DNA of 32,087 nucleotides from a virus, in IMG/VR virus record IMGVR_UViG_3300025806_000116, positions 1 to 32,087 of that record. One strand, written 5' to 3'. Numbering within the stretch: the first letter of the stretch is position 1; each line of letters starts with the position of its first letter. The translations under genes and the position numbers were made by a program. Of this stretch, positions 8,812 through 16,571 are shown one piece after another. The notes under the pieces are model-generated. The model did no database searches and was not told the DNA's origin. It saw only the letters and a program-made list of their open reading frames with translations.

Positions 8812-11313
8812 TTATCTACCATACACAGGAGGGAGCGTACCATTTCCTCCTATGTCTGCCATTGCTAGGTACACAAATGTGTTTCCATTGCCATTTATAG
8901 CACTATCTGCGGTGTAGGGCAGAAAGCCATCTGCCAGTACGTCTATGTCATAATCACTTCCACTTGCTGTTCCTCTTGCAGCCTCTGCAATATTTAAGTT
9001 AGGGAACAAGAATTTTTCAGCGGTGTTTATAGGTGTTCTTGCTGTGTCAACAATAACCCAATCTTTTGCCGCAGCAGCATTTTTAATCATAACCCAGCTA
9101 GGTTTAAATCCAACTGAAACATAAGGGGGAGCGGTAGCACTTCCATTTCCTGTGTAGCTTCCTACCTTGCAGACACCGGGAACTGAGCGGAACGCTAGGA
9201 ATGACTTAGGTCTTGTATTGCCATTAGTATTGTTACCTGTGCCGACTGAAAATACTGAAGAAGTGGGTGTTGTGTCATTCCAAAATGTTGCGTTGTCAGT
9301 AGCAGCATCTGTTTGATTCAATAATAAATAATCAGTCGCAGCATCACTGGCTACACCATAATGATACACAGCAATAGAGTTGGCGAATCCCTTGTCCCAG
9401 ACAATCACCATCTCAGCAACGCCACCTAAACCATGCCCTACAGTCCCTGCCGCTGTTTGACCAGTGTATGTCCCAACAGAAAAATGTCCTGCACGTGCAA
9501 CAGAAGAAGTGCTGGCTATAGTACCAGCAGGAGATGTGGTTGAAGTGCTATTAGAGCCAAGCCAGTTCCAACTTACATAGTCTTCTGTGTTGGTGTTAAC
9601 TTGGGCTAGACTGCCAACTGTAAAACCATCAGACCCAAAGGTTGTTAGCCCTTCAGATTCTGTACTTTCGGCAGTAGCGGTATTAGACTCTAGTTGTTTT
9701 GTTACACCTCTGACAATGTCATATAGTGCATGGTCATCTGTAGCATCTCTATTTTTAATCCATACCTCGTCTGGCTTCCAACCAACCCCTGTGACAGCTT
9801 TACCACCAGAACCAATGGCAGTTCCATTGCCTGTGTACAGAACAGGTTTAAAGTAGTCTATTCCTTGATATTCTGGTGCTGTAAGGTTAGCTGTATTTAT
9901 TGTTTTATTGCCAGACCCTATTGTATGAGGAAAATCAGCAGAATCAAAATGTAAAGTAATGTCATAGTTATTGAATCTGGCCACAAAAGCATAATACGTT
10001 AGACCAGCGACTGTAGAAACTGCACTGCCTTGGACAACATTATCCTTTAAGAATGTAATCTCGTTAGAGTCAGCATCGTATCTTACAGTGACAACTGAAT
10101 TAGTCGTAAGTGCAGCGCCTTGTGCAGAGCGAGTGACGCCACTAGAAAGTTGCACAACCTTCTCACCATTTTCTTGATAACCATATGCAGCATTATAATT
10201 AACGCCAAGACCACCAGTAACATTTCGAGATGCACTTGATGAAACAGCTAGTAGATTGTCATAGCAACAAATTCCGACAACCCCATCACCATTATTAAAA
10301 GTTGCTTGAAATTCTGTTGTTCCAGTTGTTACCAATGGCAGCGTTGAAAATGCTCCTCCATCTGAGCCACCAGTGCCAGTGACTCTTGTATTTCCCTCAG
10401 AGAAAACCATTGTTGATGTATTAGCACCATCATTTTTTAGAACATCCATAACAGCATAAGTATGGCTAGGTGTGTTTGTTGACTGATTAGCCGCTGCCAT
10501 ACTGGTAGTTGTGAAATCATTAGCGTTAGAGCTAATATCATTCCCCAGATCAGCACTATCTGCAAAGTCAAGACAGAAGCTAGCACCTCCTACTGTGGAT
10601 GCAAGAGCAGCTATGTCTGCATCAGCTTTTGGAACAAACTGAGAACCATTAGTTCCAAATGTAAATGAATCTAGGAAATCTGTAATAGCATAATCACCAG
10701 CTTGGAATGATTTTCCTTCTAAATAACAAGCTTGTGCATAATAGGCTTTTGGGGGATAGGGGATTCCAGGGTGTTCTGTTCTACCAATTCGTAGATCAGC
10801 GTTTCCAGTCCCACTTCCAAGACAGCTTTGATTGTTAGGAGGTGCAGTGTATGTACCAATATCAGTAATCTCTAGTCCGTTGACAAACAGTCGGTGACGA
10901 GATGCGGCAGTGACTGAAGTATTGGTATTATAGCTGATTAGGACATGATACCAGCTAATGTCTCGATACTTAGCACTGCTAACTTTTTGTCCACCAGATG
11001 ATCCACCACCTCCAACTGAAAATTGCAGTTGATCACCAGCTTGGAATATAAAACGACTCCCATCATTATAGCTAGTAGAACCAGTTGGATATATATCGAA
11101 CTGAGTTTGCGCCCTTCCAAATTCATTTCGTTGAACCCATATAGAAAAGATAAATTCTTTTCGACCATCGGCAGATAATGCAAAATTATCCCTTTTTAAA
11201 AAATCTGCTGATCCATCCAACCAAACAGAGTTACCAATCAGAGTTGGGTCAAATACTGGACCTGTACTCTGTCCACCTGCACCTAGAAGAAGATTGTTAC
11301 TAAAAACACTCAT
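8812..11313 (-). CDS. Large tail fibre / receptor-binding protein with LamG, SPRY-like and DUF7483-like domains
   Basis: An 833-residue protein. Residues about 25-215 look like a concanavalin/LamG jelly roll (SVWLDGSADFLKRDNF, FIFSIWVQRNE, WYHVLISYNT, RHRLFVNGLEI). Residues about 290-465 resemble a SPRY-like beta sandwich (YGYQENGEKVVQL, VTVRYDADSNEITFLKDN, YYAFVARFNNYDITLHFD). Residues about 480-830 contain two related segments with YTGNG, VGWKPDEVWIKNRDA / VGFKPSWVMIKNAAA and FLAFRSVPG, which fit the DUF7483-type repeats of marine phage fibres. The start overlaps the previous stop (TAATG). Likely function: adhesion to host surface carbohydrate. Composition is more AT-rich and less regular than the head genes, as usual for host-range proteins. 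Confidence 0.72.
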   Translation of the reverse strand: MSVFSNNLLLGAGGQSTGPVFDPTLIGNSVWLDGSADFLKRDNFALSADGRKEFIFSIWVQRNEFGRAQTQFDIYPTGSTSYNDGSRFIFQAGDQLQFSVGGGGSSGGQKVSSAKYRDISWYHVLISYNTNTSVTAASRHRLFVNGLEITDIGTYTAPPNNQSCLGSGTGNADLRIGRTEHPGIPYPPKAYYAQACYLEGKSFQAGDYAITDFLDSFTFGTNGSQFVPKADADIAALASTVGGASFCLDFADSADLGNDISSNANDFTTTSMAAANQSTNTPSHTYAVMDVLKNDGANTSTMVFSEGNTRVTGTGGSDGGAFSTLPLVTTGTTEFQATFNNGDGVVGICCYDNLLAVSSSASRNVTGGLGVNYNAAYGYQENGEKVVQLSSGVTRSAQGAALTTNSVVTVRYDADSNEITFLKDNVVQGSAVSTVAGLTYYAFVARFNNYDITLHFDSADFPHTIGSGNKTINTANLTAPEYQGIDYFKPVLYTGNGTAIGSGGKAVTGVGWKPDEVWIKNRDATDDHALYDIVRGVTKQLESNTATAESTESEGLTTFGSDGFTVGSLAQVNTNTEDYVSWNWLGSNSTSTTSPAGTIASTSSVARAGHFSVGTYTGQTAAGTVGHGLGGVAEMVIVWDKGFANSIAVYHYGVASDAATDYLLLNQTDAATDNATFWNDTTPTSSVFSVGTGNNTNGNTRPKSFLAFRSVPGVCKVGSYTGNGSATAPPYVSVGFKPSWVMIKNAAAAKDWVIVDTARTPINTAEKFLFPNLNIAEAARGTASGSDYDIDVLADGFLPYTADSAINGNGNTFVYLAMADIGGNGTLPPVYGR

Positions 11314-12632
11314 TATGAATATGCCTTTGTTACCAGAGCTTGAACATCTGTGGAGGTTTGTACAATATAATCTAGCCTATCAACTCCTGCTGCGTCTGTG
11401 GTAAGCACAGGGGCCTCTCCTCCTATAAAGTCCCAAGAAGTTCCATAGGCCAGTGTCCTACTACCTGTGCCGTCCTGTGTAATAAAGATACTACCCACCT
11501 GTCCAGCTACACAGTTGGTAGGATTATCAAGAGTTCTGTTACCTGCCAGTGTCACTGTAAAGTTCTGGCCTGTGTTAAAATCTACAGAGATGTTTGTACC
11601 ATCTGTTAGTGCTTGTATATCAGCAACTGCTGCTTTCTCAATGTGTAAGTCCTTACCCAAAAGTGCATTTGTACCCACTGCCAAAGCACTGACATATACA
11701 TCTGTGGCGCTAAGAATGCCTGTCAGCGTACCACCTGCCAGAGGTAACCTAGTTCCAATACTAGCTGCCAGTGTAGCAGAGAGAGCCACTGCAAAGTCAC
11801 TTACAGAAGTTATTCTGGTATTTGCAGTTCCTATAGATGTAGCTAGTGTAGCTGAAAGAGCCACTGCAAAATCACTAACAGAAGTAATTCTTGTATTAGC
11901 AGTGTTAATGCTGGTGGCCATTGTGGAAGATACGTTGGCAATGCTGGTGGCTAGGGTAGCTGAGAGTGCCACTGCAAAGTCACTGACAGAAGTTATTCTA
12001 GTGTTAGCTGTGCCAATGCTAGTGGCCAGTGCAGCAGATGCAGCTACAAGAGCATTGTTAGTAGAGGTATGTGCATTGTTGATAGAAGTGATAGCAGCTG
12101 CACTAGGAACAGCAGTACCACCTACAAAAATATTAGTAGAGGCGTAGACATTAGCAGCGGAGACATTCCCAGAGAACTCTGCTGCTACGCCTGATACCTT
12201 GGTGGTGAAGCTACCTGTACCTGCTACAAAGTTAGTTGCGCTGAGAGAGGTGTTAAAGCTACCCGTGGCAGCGTCTACCTCTGTAAGACTAAGCGTAGGA
12301 TTGACTATGACTGTGGCGCTGGTGGTGGCAGTGGATACCGAGACGCCGCCCATCCTGAGAAGAACAGTGTCATTCCCTCCTGTCAAGGCAGTGAAACCAC
12401 CTGCTGCCAGACTATTAAGCTGATCTGCCGTGGCAGTCAAGACAGACCCTGCCAGAGCAAACTGTCCCGTGACGTTTAACTGAGCCGTACTCATGGCAAT
12501 GGGAGAAGCAGTTCCTCCTCCATCTTGAATAGTCCTTACGGTGCCGTCCAACCCTGCATTAGAAGTCTGTGCATTTACCTGTAACAGGTCCTTATAGGTA
12601 TTGGCTATCTTGGCATTTGTTAAGTCTGCCAT
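11313..12632 (-). CDS. Tail fibre protein with tandem repeats and shared tip domain
   Basis: A 439-residue Ala/Thr/Ser-rich protein with no cysteine-rich or catalytic segment, ATG with GAGGAA upstream. Residues 1-20 (DLTNAKIANTYKDLLQVNAQ) are a typical fibre attachment start. The centre (about residues 195-290) has three copies of TANTRITSVSDFAVALSATL, spaced by linkers, which read as an elongated trimeric shaft. The C-terminal 80 residues (TLAGNRTLDNPTN, GSRTLAYGTSWDF) match the end of the fibre at 6730-7626. Function: phage tail fibre. It lies first in a fibre cluster that includes 8812-11313. Confidence 0.75.
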   Translation of the reverse strand: MADLTNAKIANTYKDLLQVNAQTSNAGLDGTVRTIQDGGGTASPIAMSTAQLNVTGQFALAGSVLTATADQLNSLAAGGFTALTGGNDTVLLRMGGVSVSTATTSATVIVNPTLSLTEVDAATGSFNTSLSATNFVAGTGSFTTKVSGVAAEFSGNVSAANVYASTNIFVGGTAVPSAAAITSINNAHTSTNNALVAASAALATSIGTANTRITSVSDFAVALSATLATSIANVSSTMATSINTANTRITSVSDFAVALSATLATSIGTANTRITSVSDFAVALSATLAASIGTRLPLAGGTLTGILSATDVYVSALAVGTNALLGKDLHIEKAAVADIQALTDGTNISVDFNTGQNFTVTLAGNRTLDNPTNCVAGQVGSIFITQDGTGSRTLAYGTSWDFIGGEAPVLTTDAAGVDRLDYIVQTSTDVQALVTKAYS

Positions 12633-12649
12633 GTTGTTCTATTCCTCAC

Positions 12650-12928
12650 TTATATAAAGTTCCACTGTGTAGTCTCTTCACCCCATTCGGTGGTCACTGC
12701 ACTCCAGCTTTGGTTTCTGTCAGAATTATCCGGTGGCCTTGCATCTTTAATAACTTCTTTGTCTATTGGAAATCTTACTCTATTCTGAGGATTGGTTACA
12801 AGATTAAATATACCATCACTTTCAGACTTAGCAACTATAAAGTCTGTTCCCGGTTCTTTCACTCTTTGGTCAAGCCTGTACCTGAAGCCTGATCTATCAC
12901 TGATAAAGAAACCTTTCTTAAAAGACAT
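12650..12928 (-). CDS. Small conserved phage structural protein, function unknown
   Basis: A 92-residue protein. Its ATG directly follows the stop of the upstream gene (TAAATG), with AGGTGG about ten bases before. The opening SFKKGFFISDRSGFRYRLDQ is a beta-rich start that I associate with small virion proteins of marine phages, and the middle has GIFNLVTNPQNRVRFP. The C-terminus is Trp-rich (SWSAVTTEWGEETTQWNF). No membrane segment. It lies between small basic proteins and the fibre genes. Probably a head-tail or tail accessory protein; not identified further. Confidence 0.62.
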   Translation of the reverse strand: MSFKKGFFISDRSGFRYRLDQRVKEPGTDFIVAKSESDGIFNLVTNPQNRVRFPIDKEVIKDARPPDNSDRNQSWSAVTTEWGEETTQWNFI

Positions 12929-13219
12929 TTAACATTTCCACCTTTTTCTAGCTTGTCTAAGTCTTGAGTTAGGATTCTTTGCAGCTTTGGGAAACTTCTT
13001 CATTTGCCCCGCTGATCTGGCACAGTAGCTCTTGCGCCTCTTTGAATCCTTACTACCTTTCTTAACACTCCCTGTCACCGCTGTCTTTAGCTTACTACCG
13101 GGGTTATCTCTCCTGTACTTTACCACGCCTTTCTTGGTCATGCCAGCACCAGACTTGGTGGGTCTCTTCTGTCCACCGCTGATACTGTGACCCTTCATGC
13201 TACCTTTTTTTATAGGCAT
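12929..13219 (-). CDS. DUF6321-like small basic protein
   Basis: A 96-residue, strongly Lys/Arg-rich protein with AGGAAG upstream of its ATG. The C-terminal half (SKRRKSYCARSAGQMKKFP, NPNSRLRQARKRWKC) fits the DUF6321 pattern: basic stretch, S-F/Y-C-AR, K-rich, then alternating basic residues ending in W-x-C. Two cysteines (near residues 67 and 96) are in the conserved places. DUF6321 and the neighbouring DUF5872-like protein are both small and basic and sit inside a structural module. I infer that they bind DNA or are packaged in the head, which is not shown by the sequence. Confidence 0.75.
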   Translation of the reverse strand: MPIKKGSMKGHSISGGQKRPTKSGAGMTKKGVVKYRRDNPGSKLKTAVTGSVKKGSKDSKRRKSYCARSAGQMKKFPKAAKNPNSRLRQARKRWKC

Positions 13220-13221
13220 TC

Positions 13222-13641
13222 CTACTTCTTCCTGCTTGCAAAAGTTTTAACATTGGTGGGCTTACCCCTTACACCTTGCTTAACTGCTCTCTTACGTTGA
13301 ACAGCTGACTTCTTTTCAGAAGATGACATACCTTTTGCCTTGGCAAGAGGAACACACTTAGGATATTTTCTCTTTGTACCTGTAGTAGATTTTCTACCGC
13401 ACGGTTGATATTTTCCATTCTTTTTAGGTGCTCCTATGTCTACCCATTCTTCAGATACCCACTTCCTTAGACCACCTCCTGTCTTGGCCCCTACTACTTT
13501 TTTCTTCTTACCCTTCTTCTTACCACCGGGAGTGACCTTTCCAGAACAAACAGCAGAGGCGTACATATTGGCATAGGCAGAGGGGTATACATCAAACTTA
13601 CGCTTTGCAGCTGCTTTACCTCTGGGACAAAGTTTAGCCAC
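13222..13641 (-). CDS. DUF5872-like small basic protein
   Basis: A 139-residue protein starting at GTG, with AGGTGG ten bases upstream; an initiator one codon later is not available. The key elements of DUF5872 are visible: KFDVYPSAYANMYASAVC, then a Lys-rich linker, GGLRKWVSEEWVDIGA and YQPCGRKSTTGTKRKYPKC. Such proteins occur in phages and also in giant viruses and related genomes. Three or four cysteines (residues 5, 32, 81 and about 95) could bind a metal or form disulphides. Function unknown. The basic charge and virion-module location suggest a nucleic-acid-associated virion protein. Confidence 0.78.
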   Translation of the reverse strand: MAKLCPRGKAAAKRKFDVYPSAYANMYASAVCSGKVTPGGKKKGKKKKVVGAKTGGGLRKWVSEEWVDIGAPKKNGKYQPCGRKSTTGTKRKYPKCVPLAKAKGMSSSEKKSAVQRKRAVKQGVRGKPTNVKTFASRKK

Positions 13642-13645
13642 TTGC

Positions 13646-14335
13646 TTATACCACCTGCAGTCTGGGAGTGATAAAAAGACTCACTCGGTTTCTGTCTGAA
13701 TCCAAAGCACTGGTAAGAAGTTCTTCGTACTTTGCTTTAAGAATAGCTGTTCTCTCTGCAGGGATACCTGCCCTCTTATAACTCAGGTAGTAGGCAAGAC
13801 CGCAGGTCAGAGCAGGGAGAAACCTGAAGGGAACGTCTGCGTTCTGGAGAGCACTCTTGCTAACATCTGCCAGACGTTTCATTCTATAGTTTCTAAAAGT
13901 GTAGGTATCTGCTGCGTCAGGCACAGGGAAGAAGAAAGCACTGACGTTCTCTCTCCCTCTGAGCGTGGCAAACTGTGTGGGCCTACCAGAGGTTGTTTTA
14001 TTGGTGATAGCCTCGTATTCCTCGTAGCCTATTCGGTTCATCTGAAAGTCATTGCTATTGGAGGTCAGTCTGATATACCCAGAGAGAACGTCCACGGTCT
14101 CTGCAGGGAGCGTATACTCTGCTGTCCCTGTGACCAGCGTGGTGCTGGCTAGGTCTGTACCCCAGAGGAGGACACCACGGTTCTGCCAGTCTGTCAGCAT
14201 CAGGTTCAGTGACCTTCTGGCAGTGATAGCATCATTGGCAAGCTCTGCCTGACCACCTAGCATGGCATAGGCTTCTTCTATTACCTCGTCTATAAAGAAG
14301 GTAGTGTCAAAGTCTGATGTGGTTGCAATGGCCAT
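13646..14335 (-). CDS. P22 gp4-like head-tail connector (head completion) protein
   Basis: A 229-residue protein, ATG with AGGTAG upstream. The N-terminal half (TTFFIDEVIEEAYAMLG, ITARRSLNLMLTDWQNRGV, LLWGTDLASTTLVTGTAEYT) matches the gp4-type tail accessory family: a helical pair followed by a beta strand with YTLPAETVDVL. The C-terminal half contains LRGRENVSAFFFPVPD and a helix-rich end. These proteins bind below the portal ring and extend the channel to the hub protein, represented here by the gp10-like product at 4619-6718. Confidence 0.83.
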   Translation of the reverse strand: MAIATTSDFDTTFFIDEVIEEAYAMLGGQAELANDAITARRSLNLMLTDWQNRGVLLWGTDLASTTLVTGTAEYTLPAETVDVLSGYIRLTSNSNDFQMNRIGYEEYEAITNKTTSGRPTQFATLRGRENVSAFFFPVPDAADTYTFRNYRMKRLADVSKSALQNADVPFRFLPALTCGLAYYLSYKRAGIPAERTAILKAKYEELLTSALDSDRNRVSLFITPRLQVV

Positions 14336-14341
14336 TGTGTA

Positions 14342-14587
14342 CTACCTGTTCCTCATGCGTGATGGATTGCCAACCAGACCACCTGCTTTTAAATTAGTTC
14401 TAGGGGCATTGGCCATATAATGCTTTAGCTTTATTTTATTTATTGCACTCTTGGTAGCAGCTTTAGAATCTTTAGTATACAGGTCTCCGGCTTTAGCAAA
14501 AACTTCTTTTCTAGTAAGATCAGGATTATCTTTTGCTACCATATCTATGTAAGCTTCTATTTCTTTTTTATCATCTTTTTCTTTCAT
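14342..14587 (-). CDS. Small basic phage protein ending in MRNR
   Basis: An 81-residue protein, ATG with AGGA about ten bases upstream. The N-terminal 50 residues are charged and helical (EKDDKKEIEAYIDMVAKDN, DLTRKEVFAKAGDLYTK). The C-terminal part is basic with a Gly turn (LKAGGLVGNPSRMRNR). The last four residues, MRNR, are also the last four of the neighbouring 57-residue protein at 14589-14762. No family recognised. Likely a minor virion or packaging-associated protein by location. Confidence 0.58.
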   Translation of the reverse strand: MKEKDDKKEIEAYIDMVAKDNPDLTRKEVFAKAGDLYTKDSKAATKSAINKIKLKHYMANAPRTNLKAGGLVGNPSRMRNR

Positions 14588-14588
14588 T

Positions 14589-14762
14589 TTATCTGTTCCT
14601 CATCCAAGCTGGTTTCACAAGGGTATCCATAACTTTACCTCCTCCCTTCAGGGGAAGAGGTTTCATATAAGGTATCCTCCTACCAGAGGGAAGCTGTTGT
14701 TCTACGTTTACCTTCTTTATACCGTAGGGCTTCACTGTTAAATTATATTTTTCAAAAGCCAT
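14589..14762 (-). CDS. Small basic 57-residue phage protein
   Basis: Not a predicted long frame but well supported: ATG at 14762 shares one base with the TGA of the upstream holin-like gene (TGATG), and the frame runs 57 codons to TAA, just before the next gene's ATG. The product starts MAFEKYNLTVKPYGIKK and ends KPAWMRNR. It is basic, Pro- and Gly-containing, with a GGGK turn. The ending MRNR recurs in the next gene's product. Tight packing with both neighbours (1-base overlap upstream, one base between this stop and the next start codon) argues for a real, coupled gene. Function unknown. Confidence 0.62.
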   Translation of the reverse strand: MAFEKYNLTVKPYGIKKVNVEQQLPSGRRIPYMKPLPLKGGGKVMDTLVKPAWMRNR

Positions 14763-15040
14763 CAGGAACGGTACCTTTCTGTTGTTTCCTTTAGAAGAGG
14801 GTCTGAACGCTGTTGAAGAACTGTGTCCAGCTTAGAATCTATTCTCTGTACTAAAGTTTCTACTCTGTTGCTTTTATCTATCAGAGCAATTATAATATCA
14901 TCTTGTCCTTTCAGAGCAGATGCTACATCTCTTAGCATAAAATGAAGAAGTTTCCAAGCTGCCGCTCCTGCTCCTATGGTGGCAACTATGGCAAGTCCGT
15001 AGTCTGATACAGCTTGAAATACACTAAAGTCTTCCACCAT
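14762..15040 (-). CDS. Holin-like membrane protein with C-terminal coiled coil
   Basis: A 92-residue protein, ATG with AAGGAAA upstream. One membrane segment lies around residues 15-37 (LAIVATIGAGAAAWKLLHFM). It is followed by a helical coiled-coil region (ALKGQDDIIIALIDKSNRVE, TLVQRIDSKLDTVLQQ). N-out membrane segment plus soluble coil is a common layout for small phage holin-like or membrane-anchored virion proteins. There is no nearby lysozyme gene (the lysozyme is at 23605-24630). The coiled coil could equally tether a virion component to the membrane. Confidence 0.55.
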   Translation of the reverse strand: MVEDFSVFQAVSDYGLAIVATIGAGAAAWKLLHFMLRDVASALKGQDDIIIALIDKSNRVETLVQRIDSKLDTVLQQRSDPLLKETTERYRS

Positions 15041-15056
15041 ATATTTCCTTTCTTAT

Positions 15057-15179
15057 CTATTCCTCTGAAGGAACTGGGTTACAAGAACAACCTCCTTCGC
15101 TGGTACAAGAACAATCTTCACAACCTGTGCACTGACAGGAAGGATTAGAACACCTCTTCTTCTCTTGTTCCTCAGACAA
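15057..15179 (-). CDS. Cys-rich metallothionein-like peptide (TTG start)
   Basis: A 40-codon frame starts at TTG (15177-15179) and stops at TAG (15057-15059). AGGA lies seven bases before the TTG, and the start overlaps the TGA of the 69-residue gene upstream, so translation is probably coupled. There is no in-frame ATG, and an in-frame TAG bounds the frame just upstream. After a charged start (LSEEQEKKR) the sequence holds eight cysteines at residues 10, 15, 17, 20, 23, 25, 31 and 33, in the patterns CQC, CEDCSC and CSC. This CxC spacing is like that of metallothioneins, which hold Zn, Cd or Cu through thiolates. Such short Cys-rich peptides occur in some marine phages as far as I recall. 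Metal binding is inferred and the start codon is the weak point. Confidence 0.55.
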   Translation of the reverse strand: MSEEQEKKRCSNPSCQCTGCEDCSCTSEGGCSCNPVPSEE

Positions 15180-15381
15180 CGTCCGGTCCTATTCTAGCTG
15201 CGCCGTAGCCTTGCCCTGTGGGTTTACCGTTGAAGGCGTTTAATTTTTCAGAGTCCACGGGAGGGTTCTGATCAGGAATAAGGTAGTCTTCTTTGTTACC
15301 TCCTGACAAGGCGGAGCCGCTTCCAACCTTTCCTCCTTTTTTAAGTCCTCTCTTCTTGGCACTCATGTAGTTCATAGCCAT
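15172..15381 (-). CDS. Small hypothetical phage protein
   Basis: A 69-residue protein, ATG preceded by AGAGGA (about ten bases). The first 22 residues are basic (MAMNYMSAKKRGLKKGGKVG). The rest is polar and Pro/Gly-rich (LIPDQNPPVDSEKLNAF, QGYGAARIGPDVV). No membrane segment or cysteine. Its stop overlaps the TTG start of the Cys-rich gene 15057-15179. No family recognised. It follows the two basic AALRGF-ending proteins and may be a co-packaged accessory protein. Confidence 0.55.
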   Translation of the reverse strand: MAMNYMSAKKRGLKKGGKVGSGSALSGGNKEDYLIPDQNPPVDSEKLNAFNGKPTGQGYGAARIGPDVV

Positions 15382-15384
15382 TAC

Positions 15385-16569
15385 TTAAAATCCTCTCAGT
15401 GCTGCGCCAGAGCCTCTACCAGAGAACCCAGCTTTACGTTTACCCTTCTTGTTCATACCTTGGGTCTTCATCTTACCCCTGCCCGGTCTGCCACCTGCCT
15501 TCTCACCGTCGTCCATGTTGAAGTCTTTTTCAAACTGCTCCGGAGTGGCGTATTGCATTCCATATTTTCTAGAGAAGTCTCCTAGGCCTGTGCCTTCTTT
15601 ACCGTAGAACTTATAGCCATCGTCTGGTTGCTTAGAAGCTTTCTTAGTTTTTCCACCGGGGCTAATATCTAATTCTTCGTTGGCACCTTTAGATTGACTT
15701 TGTCTATAACCTGTGCGCGGGTTCTGGCTACTACCACCTGACGCCTTCTTAGCCTTCTTAGCCTTCTTAGCCTTCTCGTCAGAGGTCAACAGAGTACCAG
15801 CTGCCACACCTGTGCCTACTCCTATTTTACCGCGATTATTTTTTAATGTTTGTACAAGGGTAGATGGACCTCCTTTAGGCGACTTTATCTTGTTACCTTT
15901 AGAATCTTTTATCTTAATATTATTTAACTCTGTTTTAGAAACTGGTCTAGGCTTTGCATCTACTTTTACATTAGGATTACGAGGTGGTATATTCTTACCT
16001 TTAGAATCTGTTATCTTAATATTATTTAACTCTGTTTTAGAAACTGGTCTAGGCTTTGCATCTTCTTTAATCTTTTTCCCTGTTGATCCCTGCAAAGCTT
16101 TTTTAGCTTTGTTATATATACTTTCAGCTACTTTATATTTACCCATGTCTTTTCCTCCGGGTGTTGTTCTATTTACGTTCTGTGCTACTTTTGCTGCTGG
16201 TGCACCAAGTGTCTTTAGTCCTGCAGCTGTTAAAGCAGTATCTGTAGCAGCAGTTATCATATTCTCTGCTGTAGGTTTATTTAAAACCTCGTTTATAGAT
16301 TCTGCAGGAGTTCCCAAACTTAGCAAGCCTTGTACAGGTTTTGCAGCGGGACCTAGTGCACCAGAAAGAAACTTATCAACAGGTTTTGTAAAGGGGTCTG
16401 TGTACTCTGACCACCAGTATTTACCTTTTTTGTCTACAGGCGTTCTTTCTCTGGCAGCTTTATTACCTGCTATTCTTTGTCTTTCAGTTTCTTCAGAATT
16501 TGTCAAGTGACCCACAGGATTATAAGGTGTAGCTCTACCCCCATTTTGAAACTTAATTTTTCTATTCAC
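15385..16569 (-). CDS. Basic repeat-containing phage protein ending in AALRGF
   Basis: A 394-residue Lys/Gly/Pro-rich protein starting at GTG (16567-16569), with AGAGG about ten bases upstream. Residues about 55-150 are less charged and may fold as helices (SGALGPAAKPVQGLLSLGTP, ENMITAATDTALTAAGLKTL). The segment DAKPRPVSKTELNNIKI occurs twice, near residues 170 and 204. A KAKKAKKAKKASGG stretch follows. The last 36 residues (GGRPGRGKMKTQGMNKKGKR, KAGFSGRGSGAALRGF) are nearly identical to the end of the next gene's product. Probably a nucleic-acid-binding or co-packaged virion protein. No enzyme motif is seen. Confidence 0.62.
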   Translation of the reverse strand: MNRKIKFQNGGRATPYNPVGHLTNSEETERQRIAGNKAARERTPVDKKGKYWWSEYTDPFTKPVDKFLSGALGPAAKPVQGLLSLGTPAESINEVLNKPTAENMITAATDTALTAAGLKTLGAPAAKVAQNVNRTTPGGKDMGKYKVAESIYNKAKKALQGSTGKKIKEDAKPRPVSKTELNNIKITDSKGKNIPPRNPNVKVDAKPRPVSKTELNNIKIKDSKGNKIKSPKGGPSTLVQTLKNNRGKIGVGTGVAAGTLLTSDEKAKKAKKAKKASGGSSQNPRTGYRQSQSKGANEELDISPGGKTKKASKQPDDGYKFYGKEGTGLGDFSRKYGMQYATPEQFEKDFNMDDGEKAGGRPGRGKMKTQGMNKKGKRKAGFSGRGSGAALRGF

Positions 16570-16571
16570 TT

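Noticed and set aside
11467-12147. 226-residue plus-strand frame opposite the tail fibre
   Set aside because: It is a shadow of the fibre gene's repeats. The minus-strand frame has a start site, full length and recognisable domains. The same applies to plus frames at 15713-16510, 22091-22639, 24555-25097 and 4709-5155.
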